Part shown: in pieces, positions 29,935 to 40,027 of the stretch
Position numbering within the stretch: the first letter of the stretch is position 1
Layout of the letters: every line of letters begins with the position of its first letter
From: Moesziomyces globuligerus
Taxonomy: Eukaryota; Basidiomycota; Ustilaginomycetes; Ustilaginales; Ustilaginaceae
Length of the DNA: 64,000 nt
Reading direction: 5' to 3'
Assembly (NCBI GenBank): GCA_030849465.1
Contig: JARVLF010000018.1
Location: 744,001 to 808,000 of the forward strand
Notes under the pieces: generated by a model
Told to the model about the DNA's origin: nothing
What the model saw: the letters and a program-made list of their open reading frames with translations, nothing else
Databases searched by the model: none
Made by a program: the position numbers and the translations under genes

Positions 29935-31072
29935 ATGGACGCAGCGGCCACCTCGGTTGGGCGGACGGCGGCGGGGGCGCCGGCGAACAGCACCGAGCTG
30001 ATGATTGCGCTCTCGCAGATCCAGCAGCTGATCCCGTTGCTGGATCATCGGCCGAGCGGGCTGGCGCATCTGCTGGGGAGTCTGCTAGCGCCATTGACCG
30101 CGGCGCGCGAGGGCGTACCGGGCGAGACGATGGTGCGGTATCGTTCGAGTGTCGAGCATGCGCTGCGCATGGCGGGCGAGCTGGTGGCGCGCGTCGAGGA
30201 TCCGTCCACCGTGGCGCAGGCGTTGGCGCTAGCGGCGACGCTGATGGATCAGCAGGACGAGCGCGCCCGTCTGCTCCGGGTGCGCAAGAAGCGGAGGCTG
30301 TTCGTCGAGCAGGAAAAGGTCCTCGATGTCAACAACTGGGGTCCGCCCGTACCGGCTCGTCCCGCACCGCCAAAGTCGTCGTCAGAGTCGAAACCGACAC
30401 AGCAGGACGCAGATGACAAAGATGCGCGGGCTGGGAAACTCGAGGCGTTTTTGCCGTCTCGGAATAAGAACGACACAGCACAGACGGTGGCACAGCAGGA
30501 GCTCGCGTGGCCGACATCGGCTCCGGCGGCCAAGGGGTACTTGGTCGCACTCGAGAGCTACCTCGAAAAGGCGGTCGAGGCTTCGCTCGCGCCGACCAAC
30601 ATCGCGCTCGCGCAGATCCGAATGCGTCTGGTGTCGCACAGCTCGACGGCGATGACGCTCGAGATCCAGGTCGCTCCGCTGCTCAGGGCGCTGCTCGACA
30701 TCACGCACACGCAGACGCCAAGTCCGGCCATCGACATCGCCGCCCTCACCGTAGGCGCCATCTCCGAACCCGTCGTAAGCTCATCCTTTCCCCCCACCCC
30801 CCATAGATTACAGTGGACCGTGCTGACGAAATCGAATCGCCTCACCTGTGCTCTTTGTCGGAATCGTCGTGGCGGCGGGTGTCTAGACGTCGACGACGCC
30901 TTCGAGCTTTCCGCTCTTCCGCGCGCTGTCGGGCGAGATCCTGACCCACACCAAACGCGCCCTCCCCGCGGCTCGGCACTCGTGGGCGCAGACGTCGGTA
31001 TGGTGCGCCTACACACGCGTCACCGAGACCATCGCACGGCTCATCCTAGCCGCGGCACAGATGCAGACCTAA
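29935..31072 (+). CDS. Unknown helical protein, possibly a Mediator-type subunit
   Basis: Two exons, 29935-30774 and 30887-31072 (GTAAGC donor, CTAG acceptor), 341 residues. I do not recognise the family with confidence. Residues 1-130 look alpha-helical and leucine-rich (LMIALSQIQQLIPLLDHRP), followed by a basic patch RVRKKRRLF, a Lys/Asp-rich linker near 150-180, a second conserved-looking part (RMRLVSHSSTAMTLEIQVAP), and a C-terminal helical piece with SFPLFRALSGEIL and a Trp/Tyr-rich end. The C-terminal layout distantly recalls fungal Mediator subunit 27, but the Cys residues of that family are absent, so this is a weak guess. The exon junction restores a protein-like frame, which supports the gene model. 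It ends 38 bases from the convergent acyltransferase gene. Confidence 0.7.
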
Positions 31073-31110
31073 AAACAAGCGCAAGCTACCATTGCATTCC
31101 GTATCCACGT

Positions 31111-33384
31111 CTATTCATCCTTGGCCTCCTCGCGCGTCGACTTGAGCCTATCGGCGGAGGACGAAGAGGACTCCGAGGCGGACGAGGAGCGACGTTTCGT
31201 GGTCGACTTTCGTCGCGACCTGACCGAAGCCTGCGAGACCGGGCGGGATCTGGGTTTCCTGTCCTTGTTCTCCGAGCCCGTGTCGTGGACGAGGGATCGG
31301 CTGGCAGCAACGTACTGCTTCCACCTGCGTTCGAAGCTGTGAGTGAGTCTAGCAGCGACGCCCTCGCTCTCGGCCACGCGGTCGGCCGAGATGGAGATGG
31401 AGAAATCGCCACCGTACGAGCAAATGCCGATGCCCAGTGTCCCCTTGCCCGCCTGAGGCGGCAGCGCCGTCCAACGCACCACCTCCTGGCCCGCCAGCTC
31501 GATGCGCTGCTTGGAGGGACAGGGGACGTTGGTCACGACGGCGGTGAACGAGGTCAAGATCCTCTCGGTCACAAACACCGTCGGCCACCTGAGCAGGTTC
31601 CAACCCACCTTGGGCAGGAGCGCAAAGGGGATGGGGAACATCGCGGGGACCTGACCCGTGATCTGGATCATGTAGAAAAAGACCTTGGGCAGGAGCGAGT
31701 TTTTGAGGATGTTGAGACGGCCGTGGGTGGTATGCAGACGACGATGGAGCACGCGCACGTCGGTCGACATGCCCTGCGTCGTGGGGAGGTAGGCGATGCC
31801 ACCGGTGGACAGGTTGCGCATCGACCAATCTCCCGGCTCGCGGATCGAGATCGGAATCATGATGCCGATGGGCGACGGCAACACCTTGTGCGAGAGTCTA
31901 CGGATGCGGTTGAGCCATCCGGGCTGGTCGGCCTGGCTCTCGAGCTCCTCGTTGATCACATCGGCGATGACGGTGCAGATGATATCGTTGACCGTCAGGT
32001 GCGTCCCGATCAACGGACGCGAGTAGCGCTTGCCGCCCTGCACCTTATCGAGCAGCGTGCCGGGCTCGACGCCCGAAAACGCCTTGGAGATCAGCTTGAC
32101 ATCGGCGAGCGGGAACGAGGGCGAGACGCTAAACTCCTTGTCGGCCGTGCGCGGGCCCGGGTAGCTGGCGGTGACGTAGCGCTGGCGCCAGAAGGTGGCG
32201 AGGAAAAAGTAGCTGGTGGAGATGGCGAGCGTGATGCAGCCGACGAGGTCGGTGACCAGAGCCGCGGCGCAGCTCAGCCAGTAGAGCGCCATCATGACGA
32301 GCTGGAGCGCGATGGTGCCGTGGAAGCGGTCGAGGCGAGCGAGCTTCTTGTTCATGCGCGAGGGCAGCGCCTTGCCCTGCTTGGCGTCGCTGAGCAGCTG
32401 CGCGCCGTCGGCCATCATGCTCTCGAGCTTGGGGCCGAGCGAGGTGACAAAGAGCTGGCTCATGATGAAGCCCTGTCCGTCGGCGAGCGTGTGGTGTCCG
32501 CGGATCACACACGCGCCCTTGGCGCCGCTGTCCGCGTCGACGTAGTTCTCGAGCACAGCGACGCTCCAGAGCGGACGCGTGTAGTCCCAGTCCTGGGCGA
32601 TGAACTCGGAGGCGAACGTCTCGAGCTCGATCTTGCCCGCCCTGCCGGGGAGCGCGTGGGAGCGGATGTGCCAGTCGATGTCAAAGTCGTCGTCGTTGAT
32701 AAAGACGGTGCCGTGGAAGAAGCGGCCGACGTCGGCGAGCTTCTGGGTGTACTTTGGGAAATGGCCGATCTGGCGAAGCATGGAATCCTGGATGTGCTGG
32801 AGCTTGGGCGGCTGCTTGAAGGTGTAGGTGGCCGTGCAGACGGGGTTGAAGGAGCTGATGCCGTCGATGAGCAGCCACATGTTGTCGATACCGCCGACGG
32901 CGTTGGCGCGGCTGAAGATCTCGTACTGGACCAGGCGCTCGACCTGGTCGGCCGCGGCGATGGTGGAGCGAGCGATGCGCTCGAGGAGGCCGCCCTTTCG
33001 CTGCACTGCGAGCTTCTGGAGCGCCTCCTCGGCGCGTTCGGCGACGTTGTGGACCGCGCCTCCGAGGGTAGGCGTGTTGTAGCCCGAAGTCCAAGGGCTC
33101 TCGTCCAGGGCGGAGGCGACGCCGGGGAAGAGCGGGAAGAAGGTCCTGCTCGCGAGCGAAGGGGGCGTGTCCTTGTGCTTGGAGGTGGAGGGCGCGCTCG
33201 AGGTGATGCCGTTCATGCGGGCGAAGCGGGAGGAGGACTGGAGCTTGGGGCTCTCGTGGCGGCCGTTGACGGTGGTGGTGCTGGCTCCGTTGGCCGCATG
33301 TGCGTTGCCGCTGTTGCCCTTGACCTTGGCGGCGGGCGACGAGGCGCTCTGGTTGCCCAGCGCGGCTCCGTTCATGGCAGACAT
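31111..33384 (-). CDS. WS/DGAT-like O-acyltransferase (wax ester synthase/diacylglycerol acyltransferase family)
   Basis: 757 residues from the ATG at 33384; one exon. The acyltransferase signature H-H-x-x-x-D-G is present as HHTLADG near residue 296, preceded by the conserved PLWSVAVLENY. The second half carries the WS/DGAT C-terminal domain with LTVNDIICTVIADVI, MIPISIREPGDW and a late IGICSYGGDFSISISADR, all typical of the WSD1/AtfA fold. Between the halves are one or two hydrophobic segments (about residues 340-390), so the protein is probably anchored in the ER membrane or a lipid droplet. The N-terminal 110 residues and the C-terminal RS-rich tail are disordered. It would transfer acyl groups from acyl-CoA to long-chain alcohols or diacylglycerol. 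The substrate is not predictable here. Confidence 0.87.
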   Translation of the reverse strand: MSAMNGAALGNQSASSPAAKVKGNSGNAHAANGASTTTVNGRHESPKLQSSSRFARMNGITSSAPSTSKHKDTPPSLASRTFFPLFPGVASALDESPWTSGYNTPTLGGAVHNVAERAEEALQKLAVQRKGGLLERIARSTIAAADQVERLVQYEIFSRANAVGGIDNMWLLIDGISSFNPVCTATYTFKQPPKLQHIQDSMLRQIGHFPKYTQKLADVGRFFHGTVFINDDDFDIDWHIRSHALPGRAGKIELETFASEFIAQDWDYTRPLWSVAVLENYVDADSGAKGACVIRGHHTLADGQGFIMSQLFVTSLGPKLESMMADGAQLLSDAKQGKALPSRMNKKLARLDRFHGTIALQLVMMALYWLSCAAALVTDLVGCITLAISTSYFFLATFWRQRYVTASYPGPRTADKEFSVSPSFPLADVKLISKAFSGVEPGTLLDKVQGGKRYSRPLIGTHLTVNDIICTVIADVINEELESQADQPGWLNRIRRLSHKVLPSPIGIMIPISIREPGDWSMRNLSTGGIAYLPTTQGMSTDVRVLHRRLHTTHGRLNILKNSLLPKVFFYMIQITGQVPAMFPIPFALLPKVGWNLLRWPTVFVTERILTSFTAVVTNVPCPSKQRIELAGQEVVRWTALPPQAGKGTLGIGICSYGGDFSISISADRVAESEGVAARLTHSFERRWKQYVAASRSLVHDTGSENKDRKPRSRPVSQASVRSRRKSTTKRRSSSASESSSSSADRLKSTREEAKDE

Positions 33385-33889
33385 GCTGGCGCGCCACAAT
33401 GCAGTCCAAAACTGTGGGTATGTATGTGCGTGATGGTGGGCGGATGGATGGTGATGGTGATGGCTCTCAAGAAGATTAGGCTGGGAGGACAAGGCCTAAC
33501 TTAGCCTCGACTCGGAAGGTGAAAGGCGAAAGAAAGGGGAAACCTTTAGCTCGGCTTGGCCAGAACGTCATGCCTGCATTCGGGCGTCGGATCAGCCGGC
33601 ACTTTGTCGCGGCACTTGATCAGCATCGATGACACTTTCCAGCTCACACCCAAAGTGGAGGCATCAATGCAGCTTTGTGCATGCTGCCGGTCTCACATCC
33701 TGTCACCAATTTGTTTTGGCGAAGGCCGAGTTCCGGATCGAAGGGCGACTCAACGCGATGCGCTGCGGCCATCCGCATCCGCTCGTGTCGCTCGCTTCTT
33801 CCCGGCCATCACCCTACGCTCCTTGGCCGCTCCGTGTGGTGACAGATTGCCCGCCCTCTGGCATCTGCGCGCACGCACTCACTCTCATC
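33385..33889. other. Divergent promoter region, acyltransferase and TAF5
   Basis: 505 bases between divergent starts. The minus-strand open frame extends 36 codons past the acyltransferase ATG into it but has no ATG. No other gene seen. Confidence 0.5.
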
Positions 33890-36886
33890 ATGCCTGCATC
33901 CTCAGCAGCAACAGCGGCAGCCGCCGACAAGGCTGCCACCACCAACAACGGCAGCAACAACAGCAACAACGACGCCGCCAAGGCTACCGACTCTGCCCCT
34001 CATACGCCCAAGGAGACTGCGTCCACCCCGCTTCCCGCCACATCGTCCTCCGCGGCACCGGCAGCAGCTACGGCGAACGATGCTGCGGCTGGCAGCGTGT
34101 TCAGCAGCCCCGACATGACCGCCGCCGTGCTTGCGTACCTCCAGAAGCGCGGCTTTGATCGCGTAGAGGCGGCCTTCAAGGCCGAACTCGACGCCCTCGT
34201 CTCTGGCGCCACGCCCGAACAGGCCGCTGCCGCGGCGGATAAGCTTGGCCGTGCGCCGACCGTCAGCCTCGACGACCTCGCCGCCAAGAACGCCCCTCGC
34301 ACCCCGGGCGACAAGGACGGCGACAAGGACAAGGACGCTCAGCCCACCGACGCCGACCTCACCATCGCAGAGGATGGCGGCGTCTCGGCCGCCGCGGCGC
34401 AGGCCCTGCTGCTCGATCCGACCGACCGGGCCAGGGGGTTCGCCATGCTCAAGTCGTGGTGCCAGGGCAGTCTCGACATCTACCAGCCCGAGCTGCTCCC
34501 CATCCTCCTCCCGCTCTTCGTGCACTCCTTCCTCGACCTCGTCCTCCTCGGTCACGGACCCGCCGCCTCGGCGCTCTACTCTGCGCATGCCGCCTCGTTC
34601 CTGCCTACGCACACGGCGCTGCTCTCGCAGATCCGCTCGCTCGCGCTCCCCTCGCACATCCAGTCCGACGCGCTCGCACAGCGCTTCCGCGCCGAACGCT
34701 ACGTGGTCAAGATGTCCAACACCGTGTTCAGCCTGCTGCTCGGCTGGCTCACCGATGGCGGCGGGCCCGTCTCGGGCTCCATCGGCGGCCTCGACGAGGC
34801 CGAGGCGCCCGCAAGGCGCGGCCGCGAGGCCATGCTCAAGATCATCAACGAACGCTGCCGCATCCAGGTGCTGGCAGCGCAGCCGTACCAGATCGATGCG
34901 GCCGTGCTCGAGGAAGGCACCGGCCTCACTGGCGCCGGCCCCGCCTACTCGAGCCTCTCGGCCTCGGCTGCCGGGCGCAGCCGCGTGCACGCTGCGCTCT
35001 CCAAGAACGCCGTCTCGCACGGCGACGCGCTCGCCGAGTTCAACGCCAAGGCGGCGGGTCCGCAGCTCAAGCTGCATCCCTCGGTGCCGCTCAACGAGCG
35101 CCTCGAGAACGAGGTGCACAAGGAGCTCACCGAGGTCGAGCGCCGCGACAAGGAGACCGTGGCCGCAGTGCAGGCCGAAGAGGCCAGGAGCAAGGATGCC
35201 GAGTCCTCGGCTTCGGCGGCTGCGGGTGCTTCGACCAGCACCGAGGCCGGAGCAGCGGAGCAGCCGCAGGATGTCGATGCGACGATGCAGGACGTGGCTG
35301 CAGCCGATGCTGGAGATGACCAGGACGCCGGCCGGGCGAGGACGGCTTCGGTGCGTCCGTCTGAGCCGCCGTCCAGTGCGGCTGCGGGTGCGGCCGACGT
35401 CAAGCCCGTGGGAGCGGTGGGCCCGGACTTTTCGGCGGGGCTGCTTGCGGCCAGCGTCGATGATCTGCCGCCGCAGGCGCCTACGTTCCGGACGGTGGAT
35501 GTGAAGCGCGAGGTGCAGCGGATCCGGGATGCGCGCAAACGCATCCGGCTGGATCCGTCGCTGCTGACGTCGGGTGCGGGCGGCTCGTACACGTCGGGGG
35601 TGCGGGATGCGGCGGTGAATGCGTTGGGCGAGGCGGGCGCGAATGCGGCGCGTGTGGCTGCGCTGCCCTCGGTGTGCGCCTACACGTTCCACGATGCCGA
35701 CGACGGCATCACGTGCTCGACGTTTTCGAGCGACATTACGCTCATGGCCGCGGGCTTTGAGGAGTCGTTTGTGCAGATCTGGTCGCTCAAGGGCGAAAAG
35801 CTCCGCGGCGTACGCGGCAATCCGCACCTTTCGGGCATCCGCGATAGCAGGACGTTGGCGAGACAGCGCGAGGCCGAGAGCTACTCTACGCGTCGGCTCA
35901 TCGGTCACTCTGGTCCGGTCTACGGCGTCGACTTCGATCCGGTGGGTGGGTCGGTGGTGGCTCCACGTCATCTGCTGAGCTGTTCGGCGGATACGACGGT
36001 GCGGCTCTGGAGTCTCGAGACGTACGGTGCGTTGGTGGCGTATCGGGGACACCAGCATCCGGTGTGGGACGTAAAGTGGAGTCCGATCGGCACGTACTTT
36101 GCGACGGCGAGTGCGGACAAGACGGCGAGGTTGTGGAGTACGGAGCGGGTGAATCCGCTGAGGATGTATGCGGGGCATTTGTCGGATGTGGATTGCCTCA
36201 GCTTCCATCCGAACAGCCTGTATCTGGCGACGGGGTCTTCGGATCGTAGTTGTCGGTTGTGGGATGTCCAGCGAGGTGCCTGCGTGCGCTTGTTTGTGGG
36301 GCATCAGTCGGCGATCTCGTGCGTGCGGATCAGTCCGGATGGACGCTATCTCGCTTCGGCCGCTGCGGGCAATGGGACGGCGACGCAGTTCGGATTGGAG
36401 GGGTTGGATCCGACGTCGCAGGGCAACCATATCAACGATGTTTCGATCTCGCTCTGGGATCTGGCGTCGGGGAGGAGGATCAAGAAGATGTGGGGACATT
36501 CCGAACGCGTGTACTCGATGGACTTTTCCGCAGATGGCTCGCTCCTCGTCACGGGTAGCGAGGACTGCAGTGTCCGATGTTGGGATGTCCGCGCCGTGGG
36601 TGGTGTGCGAAAGACCCCCGCCAAAGGATCGCTCGAAGCTCAACAAGCAGCACAAGCAGCAGCAGCAGCAATGGTCGGCTCCACGTCGACACCCCATCCG
36701 TCCATGGCCCAGCTCAAGAATGGTTCGTTGGCCAGCGCGGCAGCAGCCAGCCACAGCTTGGGCGCCGACATGGCCAACGCAAGCGCAGACTGCGTCGCCA
36801 CGTTTCACACCAAAAAGACCCCCGTCCTGGACGTCCACTTTACCCCGCGCAACCTCTGCCTCGTCGCCGGCGTCTACGCCGACTAG
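33890..36886 (+). CDS. TAF5: TFIID subunit 5 (TAF5), WD40 repeat protein
   Basis: 998 residues in one exon. TAF5 is a scaffold of the TFIID core and is shared with SAGA. Domains in order: an Ala/Ser/Asn-rich start; a LisH motif near residues 78-100 (AAVLAYLQKRGFDRVEAAF); the TAF5 N-terminal NTD2 domain at about 180-310 (GSLDIYQPELLPILLPLFVH); an acidic/Ala-rich linker to about 590; and WD40 repeats from about 600 to 910, with GHSGPVYGVDFDP, GHQHPVWDVKWSP, GHLSDVDCLSFHP, GHQSAISCVRISPDG and GHSERVYSMDFSADG. The final blade is interrupted by a Gln/Ala-rich insertion near 915-960. Yeast Taf5 has 798 residues, so the linker and insertion account for the excess. The ATG chosen is the first in the frame after the leader. 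Confidence 0.96.
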   Translation: MPASSAATAAAADKAATTNNGSNNSNNDAAKATDSAPHTPKETASTPLPATSSSAAPAAATANDAAAGSVFSSPDMTAAVLAYLQKRGFDRVEAAFKAELDALVSGATPEQAAAAADKLGRAPTVSLDDLAAKNAPRTPGDKDGDKDKDAQPTDADLTIAEDGGVSAAAAQALLLDPTDRARGFAMLKSWCQGSLDIYQPELLPILLPLFVHSFLDLVLLGHGPAASALYSAHAASFLPTHTALLSQIRSLALPSHIQSDALAQRFRAERYVVKMSNTVFSLLLGWLTDGGGPVSGSIGGLDEAEAPARRGREAMLKIINERCRIQVLAAQPYQIDAAVLEEGTGLTGAGPAYSSLSASAAGRSRVHAALSKNAVSHGDALAEFNAKAAGPQLKLHPSVPLNERLENEVHKELTEVERRDKETVAAVQAEEARSKDAESSASAAAGASTSTEAGAAEQPQDVDATMQDVAAADAGDDQDAGRARTASVRPSEPPSSAAAGAADVKPVGAVGPDFSAGLLAASVDDLPPQAPTFRTVDVKREVQRIRDARKRIRLDPSLLTSGAGGSYTSGVRDAAVNALGEAGANAARVAALPSVCAYTFHDADDGITCSTFSSDITLMAAGFEESFVQIWSLKGEKLRGVRGNPHLSGIRDSRTLARQREAESYSTRRLIGHSGPVYGVDFDPVGGSVVAPRHLLSCSADTTVRLWSLETYGALVAYRGHQHPVWDVKWSPIGTYFATASADKTARLWSTERVNPLRMYAGHLSDVDCLSFHPNSLYLATGSSDRSCRLWDVQRGACVRLFVGHQSAISCVRISPDGRYLASAAAGNGTATQFGLEGLDPTSQGNHINDVSISLWDLASGRRIKKMWGHSERVYSMDFSADGSLLVTGSEDCSVRCWDVRAVGGVRKTPAKGSLEAQQAAQAAAAAMVGSTSTPHPSMAQLKNGSLASAAAASHSLGADMANASADCVATFHTKKTPVLDVHFTPRNLCLVAGVYAD

Positions 36887-37078
36887 CTCTCCCCCTGCTT
36901 ACCGCAGCTCGCGCCCGACTGATGAGCTCCACTCAGCCAATCTCGAATTCTTGCGGCTGCGGCGACCCAACGGGCAACGGGGCCAAACCACACAACACCT
37001 CTGCATTCAATCGCACAATCACAGGCAGGCTTTGTGTGCAACAAACTAGGTAGCACGACTCGTGATCGAGCACGGCAA
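36887..37078. other. 3' region of TAF5
   Basis: Short spacer between TAF5 and a possible small minus-strand exon. Nothing else seen. Confidence 0.4.
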
Positions 37079-37210
37079 TCAGTTGCTGCTGTTGTTGGAG
37101 TTGTGCTGGCTTGGAGCGCCTTGAGGTGGGGGCAGGTGCGAGGCCAGCAGCTGCATCGTGTCGAGAAGCAGCTTGCGCTGCTCTGCCATCGGCTGGGAGT
37201 CGCGCTCCAT
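37079..37210 (-). CDS. Possible small ORF or last exon, 43 codons
   Basis: An ATG at 37210 opens 43 codons with MERDSQPMAEQRKLLL at the start and an Asn/Ser-rich end. The predicted helix (AEQRKLLLDTMQLLASHL) is amphipathic, unlike random GC-rich frames. The frame is also open upstream to a TTTCCAG acceptor-like site near 37229, which has a CTGAC branch-point-like sequence about 16 bases before it, so this could be the last exon of a small spliced gene; I could not place a convincing first exon. The family is not recognised. Confidence 0.25.
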   Translation of the reverse strand: MERDSQPMAEQRKLLLDTMQLLASHLPPPQGAPSQHNSNNSSN

Positions 37211-37650
37211 GGGCCCGATTGATGCACTGTGCACTGGAAATCCACCAATGTCAGCTCCGTGTTTTCGCGACGCGCAGTGTTAGGTGAAAGGGTGAACGGT
37301 CAAAGCGCAGACGTGGATTCGCATCGCGGAGCTTCGGATGGGGGGTGTTGTGCTTGTGGATACAAATTTTGAATCTGTGTGTGCGTCAGGCTAGGTGCGC
37401 ATGGGCTGTGTGTTCAATTCAACCTGGAGTTGTGATCAATGCCAGACTTGAATGCGTGTTGGTACTGTATACGACTGTATTGGCGAGTACTGTATTTTTC
37501 GAGCCGAAGCGACGCGGCGGGGCCGGGAGCGGATTGCTTGCTGCCGCTCAACTGCCTGCGTGCGCGGTGCAGACGGGGGCGAGTTTTTCGAATGCTGAAT
37601 TCAAAGAAAAAGGATCAGTGAATCAGAAGCACCGACTGACTCTCTCTCCT
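37211..37650. other. Intergenic region upstream of the PP1 leader
   Basis: AT-richer DNA with no coding signal. It probably contains the PP1 promoter. Confidence 0.4.
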
Positions 37651-37848
37651 CCTGCCCTCGACGCTCCTCGCTTTTTTTTTTTCGGCGCCTGCAACGCGCG
37701 ACGCACAGAGAGACACCAACAGTCACGCCCGTCGCAGTCACAGTCGCAGTTCCAGTTCCAGCCCAGCAGCCTCACTCGAATCGGCGCCCCTCCGACACAG
37801 TTCCAGCGCGCACGTCTCGCATCCTCGCCAGCAGCAGCAACAGCAGCA

Positions 37849-37887
<39 letters not shown>

Positions 37888-39031
37888 CCGCCAGTCGGTG
37901 CCAGTGCCAGATCCAAAGCCAGAGCCGCGCTGCTCAGCCCTCGTCGTCGCCATCGCAGCCGAGCGTATCGCTGGCCATAGCCTCACCTTCTCAACCTCCC
38001 GCAACCACCATCCCGCCTCCACCCAGCCGTGTTTGTTGTTCCTTCCGTTCAAACGCTCAGCTGTGGCGGTCCCCCACCTCCTTTCTCTTTTCTTCACCGC
38101 AACCTCGATAAGCGCTTTCATCCCAACCCCATCGCTTCCTTCTCGTCTCTCGGTCACGCTGGTCAGCTCTCGGTCTCGCCTCTTGCTCCTCCATCCTCCT
38201 CCTTCGTCGTCTACGCTCGCATCCAGCTCGACACCGCTCAAATCACACTCGCTGAGACCGCCTTCGTTTCCAACGCTCACTCCGTGTGATCCCGCCTCGA
38301 CGCCTCACACCTCGGTCTTCAGCTGCGATCTCCACCTCTGATCATCCAGTCCAGCCCGTAGACATCTGCGCTCTTACGACGGGTCTTGCTCGTGTGTCAA
38401 CGCTTTACGCCTCGTCGATCACCTGCACTCCTTCCTGCACAGCTGCACCTTCGACCCCGCCAGCCGGTCTTTGTGGTCTCCCACGAATCTCTCAGGCTTC
38501 CCGCAATCCGCGTCCCTTGATCGCGAATCCTTCGCGCATCCTCCTTCCTTGTCCGTAAGTATCCTTGCATGCACGCCATCCGACCGACCGAACGCCTCAG
38601 TAGACCTGCCTCCCAAATCGGTTCTGTTCCACACCAGCGCCCAGCCTCGCATCAATCGCCAACCGCACCTGCATCTCTCTCCTAGAGAGGGAAACTCTTC
38701 GCGCCGATTGATCTGTTGCGCGAGAAATCATCTCTGCACCGTGCCTATGCGATCACGCGAATCATTGCGCTTTTTGCCCCGCTCAGCCATCCGCCTCCGC
38801 ACCGCAAAGCGCCGGATCCATCGTCGATGCCGCATAGACGTGCTTTCGCGTCTCGTCCATTCCACTTGCAGAAACACCACAACTGACATCTACTACTGGC
38901 TCCTCCCTCCCTTCGGTCTGCATCCCTTCTCCACCGCTTCGCTCTGATCGCACGCGCCTCACGATGTATGCGGCCAACTCCACGACTGCATCGCCGATCT
39001 CGTCATCGTAGGCCGCTTTCCATCTAGCACA
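37651..39031 (+). promoter_or_regulatory. Long pyrimidine-rich leader of PP1 with probable 5'UTR intron
   Basis: From about 37650 to the start codon at 39032 the plus strand is C/T-rich, as in fungal promoters and leaders, and no ORF is convincing. A perfect donor GTAAGT lies at 38555 and acceptor candidates are CTTGCAG ending at 38871 and TCTAG ending at 39027, just before the ATG. I infer a long 5'UTR containing an intron of 317 or about 473 bases. The transcript start is not visible. Confidence 0.45.
37829..37887. repeat. CAG/AGC microsatellite in the PP1 leader region
   Basis: About 19 CAG units with CAA interruptions in a 59-base tract, roughly 1.15 kb before the PP1 start codon and on the pyrimidine-rich side of its leader. 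No supported ORF runs through it. Confidence 0.9.
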
Positions 39032-40027
39032 ATGGCCGACAACACCACCCCCGAGGTGGATCTCGATAATGTCATCGACCGCCTCCTCGAGGTGCGCGGC
39101 TCCCGCCCCGGCAAGCCCGTCCACCTCGAAGAGTACGAGATCAAGTACCTCTGCCTGAAGGCGAGGGACATTTTCATCAACCAGCCCATCCTCCTCGAGC
39201 TCGAGGCACCCATCAAGATCTGTGGCGACATCCACGGTCAGTACTACGACTTGTTACGCCTCTTCGAATACGGCGGCTTCCCGCCCGAGGCCAACTACCT
39301 CTTCCTCGGCGACTACGTCGACCGTGGCAAGCAGTCGCTCGAGACCATCTGCCTCCTGCTCGCGTATAAGATCAAGTACCCCGAAAACTTCTTCATCCTC
39401 CGCGGCAACCACGAGTGCGCCTCGATCAACCGCATCTACGGCTTCTACGACGAGTGCAAGCGTCGCTTCAACATCAAGCTCTGGAAGACGTTTACCGACT
39501 GCTTCAACTGCCTCCCCATCGCGGCCATCATCGACGAAAAGATCTTCACCATGCACGGCGGCCTCTCGCCCGACCTGCAGAGCATGGAGCAGATCCGTCG
39601 CGTCATGCGTCCCACCGACGTGCCAGACACGGGCCTTCTCTGCGATCTGCTCTGGTCCGATCCGGACAAGGACATCTCGGGCTGGTCAGAAAACGACCGC
39701 GGCGTCTCGTTCACCTTTGGGCCCGACGTCGTCTCGCGGTTCTTGCAAAAACACGACATGGACCTCATCTGCCGCGCGCATCAGGTCGTCGAGGACGGCT
39801 ACGAGTTCTTTGCCAAGCGCCAGCTCGTCACGCTCTTCTCGGCGCCCAACTACTGCGGCGAGTTTGACAACGCGGGCGCCATGATGAGCGTCGACGAGAC
39901 GCTCCTCTGCTCGTTCCAGATCCTCAAGCCCGCCGAGAAGAAGCAGAAGTACGCATATGGCGGCATCAACATGGGCCGCCCCGTCACGCCCCCCAGGAAG
40001 CAGAAGAAGAAGTCGGATGGCAAGTGA
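39032..40027 (+). CDS. GLC7: Serine/threonine protein phosphatase PP1 catalytic subunit
   Basis: 331 residues, one coding exon, the normal size for PP1. The enzyme removes phosphate from many Ser/Thr phosphoproteins with targeting subunits in glycogen metabolism, mitosis and chromatin. The PPP metal-site motifs are all present: [18 protein letters not shown] near residue 65, GDYVDRG near 92, RGNHE near 122, and later His residues in MHGGLSP and CRAHQVV. The [16 protein letters not shown] loop bears the toxin-sensitive beta12-beta13 segment. The sequence between the motifs ([35 protein letters not shown]) is PP1-type, not PP2A. The C-terminus has the TPPRKQKKK segment with the TPPR Cdk1 phosphorylation site. 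It is followed by a C/G-rich convergent spacer. Confidence 0.98.
   Translation: MADNTTPEVDLDNVIDRLLEVRGSRPGKPVHLEEYEIKYLCLKARDIFINQPILLELEAPIKICGDIHGQYYDLLRLFEYGGFPPEANYLFLGDYVDRGKQSLETICLLLAYKIKYPENFFILRGNHECASINRIYGFYDECKRRFNIKLWKTFTDCFNCLPIAAIIDEKIFTMHGGLSPDLQSMEQIRRVMRPTDVPDTGLLCDLLWSDPDKDISGWSENDRGVSFTFGPDVVSRFLQKHDMDLICRAHQVVEDGYEFFAKRQLVTLFSAPNYCGEFDNAGAMMSVDETLLCSFQILKPAEKKQKYAYGGINMGRPVTPPRKQKKKSDGK

Noticed and set aside
27958..30069. 703-codon minus-strand frame opposite the metallophosphoesterase
   Set aside because: Antisense shadow; the plus strand carries signal peptide and all metal-site motifs.
29791..33504. Long plus-strand open frame of 1237 codons
   Set aside because: It joins the real first exon of the gene at 29935 to the antisense of the acyltransferase gene. 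The part beyond 30774 has shadow composition, while the minus strand carries clear WS/DGAT motifs and a good splice model ends the plus gene at 31072.
33902..36838. 978-codon minus-strand frame opposite TAF5
   Set aside because: Arg/His-rich shadow frame caused by the high GC3 of TAF5. The plus strand has LisH, NTD2 and WD40 repeats.
37829..37887. CAG tract as a CRISPR-like or coding poly-Gln repeat
   Set aside because: It is a simple microsatellite without spacers, and no supported reading frame runs through it.
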